Shown here piece by piece: positions 17,080 through 25,823 of a stretch of DNA of 47,749 nt; position 1 is the first letter of the stretch, and every line of letters starts with the position of its first letter. The translations under genes and the position numbers were made by a program. Under the pieces are notes generated by a model. It was not told where the DNA came from and made no database searches. It saw only the letters and a program-made list of their open reading frames with translations. This DNA comes from Acidobacteriota bacterium. GTDB lineage: Bacteria; Acidobacteriota; JAAYUB01. The stretch covers positions 1 through 47,749 of the forward strand of contig JAFGRT010000075.1 of the NCBI GenBank assembly GCA_016935015.1, written 5' to 3'.

Positions 17080-17302
17080 CGTCAGCAGCAAGTACCTGTT
17101 TGTTTTGCTGGCGGCCGAAAGGGCCAAACAGTTGCAGCAGGGCGCCGTGCCACTCGTGTCGACCGCTCATGCCAAGCCGACCTATCGCGCCATGGACGAA
17201 TTGCACGCGGAAAAAGTTCCCTTCTTGCTAACGGAAAAAGATACGGATCTACCCGACGAAGAGACGCTCTCACGCCGCAAACAGGAAGAGACCGAAGAAT
17301 AG
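17060..17302 (+). CDS. rpoZ: RNA polymerase omega subunit
   Basis: An 80-residue protein that overlaps the end of gmk by 20 nt in another frame, an arrangement typical for gmk-rpoZ. It keeps the omega core NVSSKYLFVLLAAERAKQL and the P-T-Y-R-A-M-D-E-L stretch in place of the usual K-P-x-x-x-A-L-x-E, so it is short and divergent but recognisable. The tail is acidic and unstructured (KQEETEE). It assists assembly of beta-prime into RNA polymerase. Confidence 0.9.
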   Translation: MLKLPNNVSSKYLFVLLAAERAKQLQQGAVPLVSTAHAKPTYRAMDELHAEKVPFLLTEKDTDLPDEETLSRRKQEETEE

Positions 17303-17412
17303 GCTGCCGATCTCCCGCTCCGCCCTGTGACCGACCGGCGCCGCCGCCGGCGCTGAAACGCGTATCCTCTTCACCCGTCGGCGGTTCCATTATGATTGTG
17401 GAGGCTATCAGG

Positions 17413-18612
17413 GTGTTCATCGCACTGGGCATCACCGGCTGTATCGGGGCCTACAAATCCATCGAACTGATTCGCCGCCTCCAGCAGGACGGTCACGAGG
17501 TGCAGGCCGTGCTGACCCGCCACGGAGCGGAATTCGTGACGCCTCTAGTCGTGGAGGCCATCTCGCGGCACCCGGTGATCACCGACATGTTCCAGCGCGC
17601 CGGCCAGTGGGAAGTGGAGCACATCACCCTGGCCCGGCGGGCCCAGGTCCTGTGTGTGTCACCGGCCACGGCCAATATCATGGCCAAATTCGCTCATGGC
17701 ATCGCCGACGATTTTCTGACCACCCTATACCTCAGCAACCGCAATCCGGTGGTCATCGCCCCGGCCATGAACACGGCCATGTGGGAACATCCGGCCACCC
17801 GGCGGAATCTGGATATCCTACAGGAACGCGGAGCAACCATGGTTACACCGGACAGCGGCTATCTGGCCTGCGGCGAAGAGGGTGCGGGTCGGCTGGCGGA
17901 TCTGGAGCAGATCGTGGAGTCCATCTACACCGTCACCACTCCCTCCTCCCTGAAAGGACGCACCGTGCTGGTCACTGCCGGCCCCACCGCCGAGGATATC
18001 GATCCGGTGCGGTTCATCTCCAACCGGTCATCCGGACGCATGGGCTTCGCCCTGGCCCGGGTCGCCGCCCGGCGCGGCGCACGGACATTGCTGGTCACCG
18101 GCCCCGTCGCCGGCCGGCCATTCCATAGTGACCAGGTCCGGCAGGTACGCAGCGCGGCGGAAATGTCGGCGGCGGTGCTGGAATGGGCGCCCGCGGCCGA
18201 TGTCATCATCATGGCCGCCGCCGTGGCCGACTACCGGCCCCGGCAGGCCCGCACAACCAAAATCAAAAAAACGGAAGGTGCGACTGTCCTGGAACTGGTT
18301 CGCACCGCGGACATTTTGTTACAACTGAAGGCGGCGCGCCGTCCTTCGCAGATCGTGGTGGGATTCGCGGCGGAGACGGATGACATAGCCGCCAACGCCC
18401 GCCGCAAAATGGAAGCCAAGGGCACGCACTTGATGGTCGCCAACCGGGTGGGCGCCGATGTCGGATTCGGGGACAGCCCCACCACGTTCACCCTTTTCCG
18501 GCATGACGCCACGCCCCGGCAGATCGAAGGGAAATCCAAAGAAGAAGCAGCCGCCGTTATCCTGGATGAAGTCGAACGATTGCTGACTGCAGACTCCACG
18601 ACCACCCCATGA
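17413..18612 (+). CDS. coaBC: Bifunctional phosphopantothenoylcysteine decarboxylase/synthetase
   Basis: A protein of about 399 residues carrying both coenzyme A biosynthesis steps that turn 4-phosphopantothenate plus Cys into 4-phosphopantetheine. The CoaC flavoprotein half has GITGCIGAYKSIELIRRL, the FMN-site SPATANIMAKFAHGIADD, PAMNTAMWEHPATRRNL and the substrate-clamp Cys in YLACGEEGAGRLAD. The CoaB half has VTAGPTAEDIDPVRFISN, SSGRMGFALA, the AAAVADYRP motif and KIKKT with its catalytic Lys. The GTG start at 17413 has GGAGG 8 bases upstream; an in-frame ATG seven codons earlier is the alternative. It follows rpoZ by 110 nt and precedes era by 10 nt, so it belongs to the same housekeeping run. 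Confidence 0.95.
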   Translation: MFIALGITGCIGAYKSIELIRRLQQDGHEVQAVLTRHGAEFVTPLVVEAISRHPVITDMFQRAGQWEVEHITLARRAQVLCVSPATANIMAKFAHGIADDFLTTLYLSNRNPVVIAPAMNTAMWEHPATRRNLDILQERGATMVTPDSGYLACGEEGAGRLADLEQIVESIYTVTTPSSLKGRTVLVTAGPTAEDIDPVRFISNRSSGRMGFALARVAARRGARTLLVTGPVAGRPFHSDQVRQVRSAAEMSAAVLEWAPAADVIIMAAAVADYRPRQARTTKIKKTEGATVLELVRTADILLQLKAARRPSQIVVGFAAETDDIAANARRKMEAKGTHLMVANRVGADVGFGDSPTTFTLFRHDATPRQIEGKSKEEAAAVILDEVERLLTADSTTTP

Positions 18613-18622
18613 GCAGGTGATT

Positions 18623-19564
18623 ATGAACCAAAAACCGCAAAATCCTGACGAACAGCCGGCCTCGATACCAGCGACCCGCAGCGGGATGGTGGCCATCGTC
18701 GGTCGGCCGAACGTGGGCAAATCCAGCCTGCTCAATCAGCTGATGGGCAGCAAGATTTCCATCATCTCCGACAAGCCGCAGACCACCCGGCAACGAATAC
18801 TGGGCGTCCTGACCGAACCACGCGGACAGGTGATCTTTTTCGACACACCAGGTCTCCACAAGCCGGGTTTCGAGATGAACCGCCGCATGGTGCAATCGGT
18901 ATATGAGGCCATGCGCAGCGCCGATCTGCTGCTGCATCTCATCGACATCAGCCAGTCCTTCGGCAAGGGTGAGCAGTTCATGCTGGATGTGGTCAAAAAG
19001 ATCAAGGCCCCGGCCATCCTGGTGCTGAACAAGATCGATGTGACTAAAAAGAGCCGGATCCTGGAGATCATCGACCACTATCGGGGGCAGCATGCCTACG
19101 CCGCCTTCGTCCCCACCTGCGCTCTGAGCGGCGATGGTTCCGCGGTTCTACTGGACGAAATTTTTCGCCAACTGCCGCCCGGCGGCCTGCTGTACGACGC
19201 CGGGTTCATCACCGACTTCCCCGAGCGGTTCATGATCGCGGAACTGATCCGTGAAAAGGTGCTGGCCCTGACCCGGCAGGAGATTCCCTATGTCAGCGGA
19301 GTCATCATCGATCTCTACGACACCTCGCGGCTGGCCACGGATAACCTGGTCCACATCGAAGCTTCCGTCATCGTGGAAAAAAGTTCGCAGAAAGGGATCA
19401 TCATCGGTCGCCAGGGCGGCCTGCTCAAACAGATCGGGACACAGGCGCGGCAGGATATCGAATCGTTCCTCGGCCAGCGGGTCTATCTGGGCCTCTTTGT
19501 CCGGACAGAACCTGACTGGCGTAACAACAGCCACATTCTGAAAGAGATGGGATTGCTTTATTAA
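18623..19564 (+). CDS. era: GTPase Era
   Basis: A 313-residue GTPase needed for 16S rRNA maturation and 30S assembly. G1 is GRPNVGKSSLLN, G2 is KPQTTRQR, G3 is DTPG in FFDTPGLHKPG, and G4 is NKID in LVLNKIDVTKK. The C-terminal KH domain is clear in VEKSSQKGIIIGRQGGLL followed by IGTQARQDIESFLG. An N-terminal extension of about 20 residues before the GTPase core is longer than in E. coli. The start ATG has AGGTG 4-5 bases upstream. Its stop (TAATG) overlaps the start of the next gene by one base, giving translational coupling to the uracil-DNA glycosylase. Confidence 0.96.
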   Translation: MNQKPQNPDEQPASIPATRSGMVAIVGRPNVGKSSLLNQLMGSKISIISDKPQTTRQRILGVLTEPRGQVIFFDTPGLHKPGFEMNRRMVQSVYEAMRSADLLLHLIDISQSFGKGEQFMLDVVKKIKAPAILVLNKIDVTKKSRILEIIDHYRGQHAYAAFVPTCALSGDGSAVLLDEIFRQLPPGGLLYDAGFITDFPERFMIAELIREKVLALTRQEIPYVSGVIIDLYDTSRLATDNLVHIEASVIVEKSSQKGIIIGRQGGLLKQIGTQARQDIESFLGQRVYLGLFVRTEPDWRNNSHILKEMGLLY

Positions 19565-20547
19565 TGACCACCCGCCCCCTTTCACCGCTGGATGAAAAAT
19601 GGACCCGGCGCCTGGTTCAGGCCATCCGTTGCTACCATGATTTGGGCGTATCCTGGCTTGCATTTCCACCGGACCGCCAGCGGGGACCGTTCCACGACAC
19701 CTGGCACGAGTGGTTGCTGACATGCGAACGGGAATGGCGGGCCGCCCGAACGCCGGTCCCGCCAGCCAGCGATGATGTTCCGGACAGGGAGCCGCCCGTC
19801 ACCTCTCGGGAGCACGCGCCGGTCGGGGTCTCGGTTCAGGAGGTTATCAAGCCCTCGTCCCCGTCGGCCGATGAATGGGCCGCCGATGACCCCGGATTGC
19901 CCGCTACGGAAACGGAATGGAGTCTGCCGGCCATGTCGGCCGCCGAAAAAGCCGCCGCTCTGGAGCGCCTGCAGCAGTTAGAACTGGGGGAATGCACCCG
20001 GTGCAAGCTGAGTGACGGCCGCCGGCATATCGTCTTCGGCGAAGGGAATCCGGATGCCGGCCTGATGTTCGTCGGCGAAGGACCCGGCCAGGAAGAGGAT
20101 CGCACCGGCCGGCCGTTTGTCGGTCGAGCCGGACAACTGCTCGATGACATGATCCGCGCCATGTCCCTGGACCGCAGCCAAGTCTATATCGCCAACATCG
20201 TCAAGTGCCGGCCGCCAGGCAACCGTGATCCGGAAACGGATGAGATCGCGGCATGCCAGCCGTTCCTGTTTCGCCAGATCGAGATCATCCAGCCCAGAGT
20301 GATCGTCTGTCTGGGACGTCCCGCCGCTTGCCTGCTCTTCGGCCGGAAAACCTCTCTTGGAGCCTTGCGCGGCAGCATCATCCCGTACCAGGGGGCCCGC
20401 CTCATCGCCACCTATCACCCCTCGTATCTCCTGCGGGTCAAACCCCCGGCCAGACAAAAAGAAGAAAAACTCAAGGCCTGGACGGACCTGAAACTGGCCA
20501 TGAATATTCTTGGACTGAAGGTTCCTGCTTCCAACAGGCAGAAATGA
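19564..20547 (+). CDS. Family 4 uracil-DNA glycosylase (Fe-S)
   Basis: A 327-residue base-excision repair enzyme that removes uracil from DNA. The catalytic domain begins at about residue 135. The four cluster Cys are visible: CTRC, then one in NIVKCRPPGNRDP and one in IAACQPFLF. Motif A is FVGEGPGQEEDRTGRPFVGRAG, kept in the family form GEGPGxxED, and the C-terminal motif is ATYHPSYLLR. The first 130 residues form a poorly conserved, acidic and proline-rich extension with DEKWTRRLVQAIRCYHDLGV, as found in several Acidobacteria, Deltaproteobacteria and Chlorobi proteins. The start overlaps the era stop by one base and its own stop overlaps the priA start by four (ATGA). Confidence 0.93.
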   Translation: MTTRPLSPLDEKWTRRLVQAIRCYHDLGVSWLAFPPDRQRGPFHDTWHEWLLTCEREWRAARTPVPPASDDVPDREPPVTSREHAPVGVSVQEVIKPSSPSADEWAADDPGLPATETEWSLPAMSAAEKAAALERLQQLELGECTRCKLSDGRRHIVFGEGNPDAGLMFVGEGPGQEEDRTGRPFVGRAGQLLDDMIRAMSLDRSQVYIANIVKCRPPGNRDPETDEIAACQPFLFRQIEIIQPRVIVCLGRPAACLLFGRKTSLGALRGSIIPYQGARLIATYHPSYLLRVKPPARQKEEKLKAWTDLKLAMNILGLKVPASNRQK

Positions 20548-23003
20548 CCGACCTTTTCGCCGCCTATGCCGAAATCGCCTTGATGGCGCCTATTTACACG
20601 CCCTACACATACGGCGTGCCGCCGGAAATGGCCGGGCGGCTGGCGACAGGCAGCCGGGTGGTGGTGCCTATCGGCCGCAGCCATGCCAACGGTGTGGTGC
20701 TGGGCGTCACGAGCGAGCCACCCGCGGGGGTGACCTGCAAGGGCATCATCTCCCTAGTGGACGAAAAGCCGCTGGTGGACGCGCCGCGAATCCACCTGGC
20801 CCAGTGGCTGGCCCGTTACTATTTCGCGCCGCCGGGCGAGTGCCTGCGCCTCTTTTTCCCGCCCGGTTCCTATGTCGGCACCACATTCGCCTATCGCATC
20901 ACTGCGGCGGGGCGGACACATCTCAACCGCAGCCGGCCACCCCTCCGCTTCACGGAAAAAGTGTTGAAACTCATCGCCGGCCATACGGCCATCACCCGTC
21001 AGGAAATCGGCCGAACCATCACCTCCCGGAATCTGGATCGGGTGCTGTCCAATTTGGAAAAAGACGGTCACATCCAGCGGGAAAGTGTCGTACTGGGTGC
21101 CCGCACGGGCTTCCGCCGGGTCTACTTCATTGAGTTACGGGACGACACCGTCGATCCGACCGCTTATCCTTCCCGGCAGCAGGCCCTGCTTCATTATATG
21201 CTCACGCACCAGGGCCCCCTGCCCCTTTCCCGGGCCATCCATGGATCAGACACCGCCCATGACGTCGCCCGGGCGCTGGAGAAAAAAGGGCTGATCCGGA
21301 TCTTCACCGAGGAATCCCACCGTGACCCCTTCCTAGATTATGATCCCTCGGAGATGGAGAACCACGTTCTTACGCCGCCCCAGGTCGAAGCCATCCGCCG
21401 GATATCGACCGGCGTCGAGGCCCGGCAGGCGGGTCATTTCCTGCTCTTCGGCGTCACCGGCAGCGGCAAAACCCAGGTATACATCGAGATCATCAAGAAG
21501 GTACTGACCCAGGGCCGGACGGCCTTGGTTCTCGTACCCGAAATCGCCCTTACGCCCATCCTGACCCGTCGTTTCATGGCCCACTTCCAGGATGAACTGG
21601 CCATTCTGCACAGCATGCTGTCCGATGGCGAACGTCATGATCAGTGGTTCCGCATCCATCGCCGGGAGGCCCGGGTGGTCATCGGCACACGTTCCGCCCT
21701 GTTTGCCCCCCTGGCCGAACTGGGCCTTGTCATCATCGACGAGGAGCACGACGGTTCCTACAAGCAGAGCGAGACGCCCCGCTACCACGCCCGCGAGGTA
21801 GCCAAGGAATTGACCCGGATGTACGACGCCGTCCTGGTTCTCGGTTCGGCTACCCCGGCCCTGGAATCCTACCACGCCGCCACGGAAACCAGCGACATGG
21901 AGTTGCTCGAGCTGCCCGAGCGCATTCTCAACCGGCCACTACCGGAAGTAAAAGTGATTGACCTGGCCCAGGAATTCGAACGGCACGGAAAATCCATTAT
22001 ATTGGCGGGAGAGGTCCACCGTGCCATCGCGGAACGGATGCGCAGCCGCGAACAGGTCATGGTCCTGCTGAACCGGCGGGGCTTCTCGTCCCTGCTGCTT
22101 TGCCGCCGTTGCGGGGCCACAGTCATCTGCGACCATTGCAGCATCTCCATGACCTATCACCATCGGGAGAAAAAACTGCTCTGCCATTACTGCGGCGGCA
22201 TGAAAAACTGCCCCGACGAGTGTGCCGAGTGTGGCAGCCGCTACATTCACTTCCTGGGTACCGGTACCGAGAAGCTGGAGCAGCTCTTCCGTGCCCGCTT
22301 TCCCGGCCGTCGGGTGGAACGTTTCGACCGCGACACTACCCGCAAACGTGGCAGCATGAAAGAGATCCTGGAACGATTCGAACAACGCCAGATCGACTTG
22401 TTGGTGGGCACGCAAATGATCGCCAAGGGGCACGATTTCCCGGGAGTGACGCTGGTGGTGGTGCTGTCCACCGACACCTCGCTGCGCATTCCCGACTTCC
22501 GCTCCGCCGAGAGAACGTTCCAGCTGCTCACCCAGGTAGCCGGACGCAGCGGCCGTGGCGACACGCCGGGCGAGGTCTATCTCCAGACTTACTATCCCAA
22601 CCATTACGCCGTGCGCCTGGCCCGCGCCCAGGACTACCCCCGGTTTTACCAGGCAGAGGTTTTCTTTCGGCGCCAGTTCTTCTATCCGCCCTTTGCCCGC
22701 CTGGTCTATCTCGGTTTTCGGGACAAGGACAATGACAAGGCCGCCCGCCTGGCGTCCCGCAGCGCCGTCCTGCTGCGATCCATCATCCGCCGCCATGACT
22801 GGTCACGACAGTTCCGTATCCTGGGACCGGCACCCGCCTTGCTGGAAAAGATCCGGGATGAATACCGCTACAGTCTCCTGATCCGGTGTCTGGATTCGGA
22901 AAACCTGTTCGAATTTCTGTCAGAGTTCCGACAGGAATGCGCCGCAAACAACATCCCCTTCCAGCGAATCATTCTTGACGTCGATCCCCTCGATCTCACC
23001 TGA
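20544..23003 (+). CDS. priA: Primosomal protein N' (replication restart helicase)
   Basis: An 819-residue superfamily 2 helicase that reloads the replisome at stalled forks. Domain order is normal: the 3'-DNA-binding domain (YGVPPEMAGRL, VVVPIGRSHANGVVLG, ARYYFAPPGECLRLF), a winged helix, then the helicase lobes with Walker A GVTGSGKTQVYIE, DEEHD in place of the DEAH box, and TQMIAKGHDFPGVTLV. Between the lobes lies the zinc-binding region with eight Cys in C-x2-C pairs (CRRCGATVICDHC and CHYCGGMKNC, CAEC). The C-terminal domain ends IRCLDSENLFEFLSEF. The ATG overlaps the stop of the glycosylase gene. It converges on the Ser/Thr kinase gene. Confidence 0.96.
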   Translation: MTDLFAAYAEIALMAPIYTPYTYGVPPEMAGRLATGSRVVVPIGRSHANGVVLGVTSEPPAGVTCKGIISLVDEKPLVDAPRIHLAQWLARYYFAPPGECLRLFFPPGSYVGTTFAYRITAAGRTHLNRSRPPLRFTEKVLKLIAGHTAITRQEIGRTITSRNLDRVLSNLEKDGHIQRESVVLGARTGFRRVYFIELRDDTVDPTAYPSRQQALLHYMLTHQGPLPLSRAIHGSDTAHDVARALEKKGLIRIFTEESHRDPFLDYDPSEMENHVLTPPQVEAIRRISTGVEARQAGHFLLFGVTGSGKTQVYIEIIKKVLTQGRTALVLVPEIALTPILTRRFMAHFQDELAILHSMLSDGERHDQWFRIHRREARVVIGTRSALFAPLAELGLVIIDEEHDGSYKQSETPRYHAREVAKELTRMYDAVLVLGSATPALESYHAATETSDMELLELPERILNRPLPEVKVIDLAQEFERHGKSIILAGEVHRAIAERMRSREQVMVLLNRRGFSSLLLCRRCGATVICDHCSISMTYHHREKKLLCHYCGGMKNCPDECAECGSRYIHFLGTGTEKLEQLFRARFPGRRVERFDRDTTRKRGSMKEILERFEQRQIDLLVGTQMIAKGHDFPGVTLVVVLSTDTSLRIPDFRSAERTFQLLTQVAGRSGRGDTPGEVYLQTYYPNHYAVRLARAQDYPRFYQAEVFFRRQFFYPPFARLVYLGFRDKDNDKAARLASRSAVLLRSIIRRHDWSRQFRILGPAPALLEKIRDEYRYSLLIRCLDSENLFEFLSEFRQECAANNIPFQRIILDVDPLDLT

Positions 23004-23040
23004 GACGCCGTCCTTGCATCATCCGCTCCAAGGGATCTTC

Positions 23041-23061
23041 TTGCCCGCGAAGGCCGGGCAA
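23041..23061. repeat. Hairpin between convergent priA and kinase genes
   Basis: TTGCCCG (23041-23047) and CGGGCAA (23055-23061) form a perfect 7-bp stem with a 7-nt loop in the 109-bp gap between the two stops. No T tract flanks it, so terminator function is only possible. Confidence 0.4.
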
Positions 23062-23112
23062 AATTCAGCCTTCTGCCAATCAAAAGCCAGGGGAAAGAGG
23101 AGTGGAATGGGA

Positions 23113-25539
23113 TCAATTCTTTTGGAGAGAACGTATCTTGGCAATGAGCCTTTCGATATCCTGGCTGATACTGGCCACGCCCATTTTTTCGGCCGCCACC
23201 AGTTTTAACTTTGCTTCCTCGAGGCGTCCTTCGCTGATCAGGCGTTCGATCTCCTGGATGAGCTGCCGGGCCATTTTCTCCCGCTCCACGGACACGGGCG
23301 GTGACACGTTTCCACTCTTCATGTCATTGATTTGCTGCCGTCGCCGGGCCACCTGATCGCGAAAGTCGGCAAGGTCCAGGAATTCGGCTCGGGCCAGGTT
23401 GCGATCGGCCATTTCCCAATTGCCCTGAGAAATGTAATAGTCCACGTCATCCAGAATGCGCTGCACTCGCTGGGCATTCTGTCGCTGTTCCTGTCTGGCG
23501 GTAGACTCCGAGCGACGCTCCTGCAAGCGCCGGCGCAGCTCGGCGACCGGGTCGGCGAACATCTCCGCCATGGCCGGTGAAAATTCCTGCAGTTTGGCCT
23601 CGGCGCCGGCCAAATCACCCGTGCGGAGAAGCCCGTCGCTCTCTTCCAGCAGTTGCCGGCCCCGGGCCATGGATTGCTCCTGCTCGATTTCAGTGGATAC
23701 CCGCGCATATTCCTGCCGTAACAAGGCGATTTTCTCGCCGGCGCCCGGCAGATCGATGGTGTCGGCCTCTTCCAGCTTCACTTGCGCCAGGAGAACGTTC
23801 CGCTCGTCCAGCGCCCGACGGATTTCGGCCAGCACTTCCTCCAGCCGTTGTTCCTGACGGGATTTTTCTGTCACCTCCCCATTCCCGGCAGATTGTCTTT
23901 CGACATCCCGGGGAGGAGGTGGCGTCGGTGGCGACTCATCGGCGAAAAGGGTCCGGATCCGTTGGACCAGGAAGGTGATTTTGGGTTCCACCGTCCAGCC
24001 GTCAACCCCGGTCAGGGCCCGCGTCAGAGGCGAAATGTACACGACGAATACCAGGATGATCAGCAGCGGAAGCAGGAACAACCAGACCTTGGATCGCTTG
24101 CGGACCGGTCGGCGGCCAGCATAGGAAGACAGAAACGGCGCTTCTTCCCGTCGCGAGGGTGTGTCCACGGGCGGCACTTTTACCAATGGTCGGCCGAAAG
24201 GGTCCTCGGCGACCGTTGGTTCAGATTTGGCGAGGGGGATCTCCGCCACGCTCTCGGTCGATGTAGACGGCGGTTTCGCCGGCGTTTCGGCCATGGTTTC
24301 ACTCGGGGCTGCGGCCGCGTCGACCTCCGGCCGGCGGGCTTTTTCCCGGGTGGGTGTCCGCAGCGATTTTCCCGATTCCTCCGCGGCCATCTGACGCGCC
24401 ACGTCCACCAGATGCTGCGGAGTGATGAGGAACGTTTTCTCCACCGAACGGACATGTTCACCGGACCCAGGCGCTTCCACACCGGTCTCTCGATCGGCGA
24501 CTGGGGTCGCCGAATGCCTGCCGCCCCTGCCCGGCGGCAATGGAATGGTTCGGTCATCACTGCCGAAGGCGCCTGATCCGGTGGTGGGTTTCTTTGCGAC
24601 GATATCACCGCTCTCCATGTCAAGGCCCGGTACCGGCAGAGACGTTGCCGTCACATCCCCCGGGGATTTTCCCTTGCGCAGTTCCCGCATCTGTTGAACG
24701 GTCGGCTCCAGGACCGTCTCGGCGGGGGGATACTGGTGCTGGATACGACGCAGTACATTCACGAATTCCAGCAGACTGGAAAGGCGGTCGTCTTTTTTCT
24801 TGGCCAGCATGCGCTGGATGGTTTGACTCAACTCCGGTGGACAATCCGTCTTCACCTCCCGAAGCTCCGGCGGATTGAAATGGTTGACGCGGGTCAGCAA
24901 CGCCGGTAGAGACTCCGCCATGAAGGGATTGGCACCGGTGATCAATTCATAGGCCACCACACCCAGCGAAAACTGGTCGGTGGCCGCCTGGACCGGTTCC
25001 CCCCGCACCTGCTCCGGACTCATGTAGGCCGGCGTCCCGAGTGACCGTCCATGGGCGGTGTGCAACGTGCTTTGGGCGACCTTGGCCACGCCGAAATCCA
25101 CCAGCTTGACGGTGTCGTTTTCCACCAGAATGATGTTGGCCGGCTTGACATCCCGATGGATGACGCCGTGACGATGGGCGTACTCCAGACCGGTGGCCGT
25201 CTGGCGCAACAGATTGATCACCTGGGGGATGCTGAATCGGATGCCCGAACTGCGAAAGGTTTTCAGGTCGAAACCGACAAGGAATTCCATGACGATATAG
25301 GGAATATCGTTCTCTTCATTTAGATCGAAAATATTGACGATATTGGGGTGGCCCAGCCGGGCCGGGGCTTCGGCCTCCCGCAGAAACCGGGCGCGTTGCT
25401 CGGCACTGCTCACCAGGTGGGGAAAGAGGGTCTTGATCGCCACGAGCCGCCTCAAAACGGGATCGAATCCCTTGTAGACGACGCCCATGGCCCCTTTGCC
25501 GATGATACCGATGACGTTGTACTTGCCGATCTTCTCCAT
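23113..25539 (-). CDS. Membrane Ser/Thr protein kinase (PknB type)
   Basis: An 808-residue Hanks-type kinase. The kinase domain spans about residues 7-265: glycine loop GIIGKGAMGVVYKG, ATP-site Lys36 in LVAIKTLF, catalytic Asp130 in VIHRDVKPANIIL, DFG at 148-150, and TPAYMSPEQVRG after the activation loop. A long Pro/Glu/Ser-rich linker (about 300-520) follows, then one membrane helix (KVWLFLLPLLIILVFVVYI). The extracytoplasmic part is Glu/Gln/Arg-rich and helical, with repeated units such as ALDERNVLLAQVKLEEAD, LLRTGDLAGAEAKLQEF and LISEGRLEEAKLKLVAAE, which look like TPR-type helical hairpins. No PASTA or PEGA domain is seen. The ATG at 25539 starts right before the kinase fold. A good promoter is 30-60 bp upstream. 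Confidence 0.9.
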   Translation of the reverse strand: MEKIGKYNVIGIIGKGAMGVVYKGFDPVLRRLVAIKTLFPHLVSSAEQRARFLREAEAPARLGHPNIVNIFDLNEENDIPYIVMEFLVGFDLKTFRSSGIRFSIPQVINLLRQTATGLEYAHRHGVIHRDVKPANIILVENDTVKLVDFGVAKVAQSTLHTAHGRSLGTPAYMSPEQVRGEPVQAATDQFSLGVVAYELITGANPFMAESLPALLTRVNHFNPPELREVKTDCPPELSQTIQRMLAKKKDDRLSSLLEFVNVLRRIQHQYPPAETVLEPTVQQMRELRKGKSPGDVTATSLPVPGLDMESGDIVAKKPTTGSGAFGSDDRTIPLPPGRGGRHSATPVADRETGVEAPGSGEHVRSVEKTFLITPQHLVDVARQMAAEESGKSLRTPTREKARRPEVDAAAAPSETMAETPAKPPSTSTESVAEIPLAKSEPTVAEDPFGRPLVKVPPVDTPSRREEAPFLSSYAGRRPVRKRSKVWLFLLPLLIILVFVVYISPLTRALTGVDGWTVEPKITFLVQRIRTLFADESPPTPPPPRDVERQSAGNGEVTEKSRQEQRLEEVLAEIRRALDERNVLLAQVKLEEADTIDLPGAGEKIALLRQEYARVSTEIEQEQSMARGRQLLEESDGLLRTGDLAGAEAKLQEFSPAMAEMFADPVAELRRRLQERRSESTARQEQRQNAQRVQRILDDVDYYISQGNWEMADRNLARAEFLDLADFRDQVARRRQQINDMKSGNVSPPVSVEREKMARQLIQEIERLISEGRLEEAKLKLVAAEKMGVASISQDIERLIAKIRSLQKN

Positions 25540-25569
25540 GTTCTGCCCTGGGGGAAGGGAATCGTACTG

Positions 25570-25599
25570 ATTATAGTCGAATATCGGTGGAATTACCAA
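25570..25599 (-). promoter_or_regulatory. Promoter for the Ser/Thr kinase gene
   Basis: On the minus strand TTGGTA (25594-25599), an 18-bp spacer and a perfect TATAAT (25570-25575). The start would be near 25563, leaving a leader of about 25 nt. Confidence 0.6.
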
Positions 25600-25687
25600 C
25601 GGGTTTGGTAAGGGATGGCAAACCGGGACCGGGCCGAAAGGCCGGCCATGCGTTTTTTTCCGGCCCGACTGTCCCATCAGGTCGGAA

Positions 25688-25716
25688 TTGAGACCACCGC
25701 GCCGGCATGATATAGT
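25688..25716 (+). promoter_or_regulatory. Promoter for the metallo-beta-lactamase/rhodanese operon
   Basis: TTGAGA (25688-25693), a 17-bp spacer and TATAGT (25711-25716) on the plus strand, about 107 bp before the start codon and divergent from the kinase promoter. Confidence 0.55.
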
Positions 25717-25823
25717 AAAGCATCGCACCGGTGATGGCCCGAGGAACATCCGGTTACCACCGTCGTGACGATGCCGTTTCGAATAGCATTTACCGGCCGT
25801 TATTTTTGCAGGGGAGCGTAATC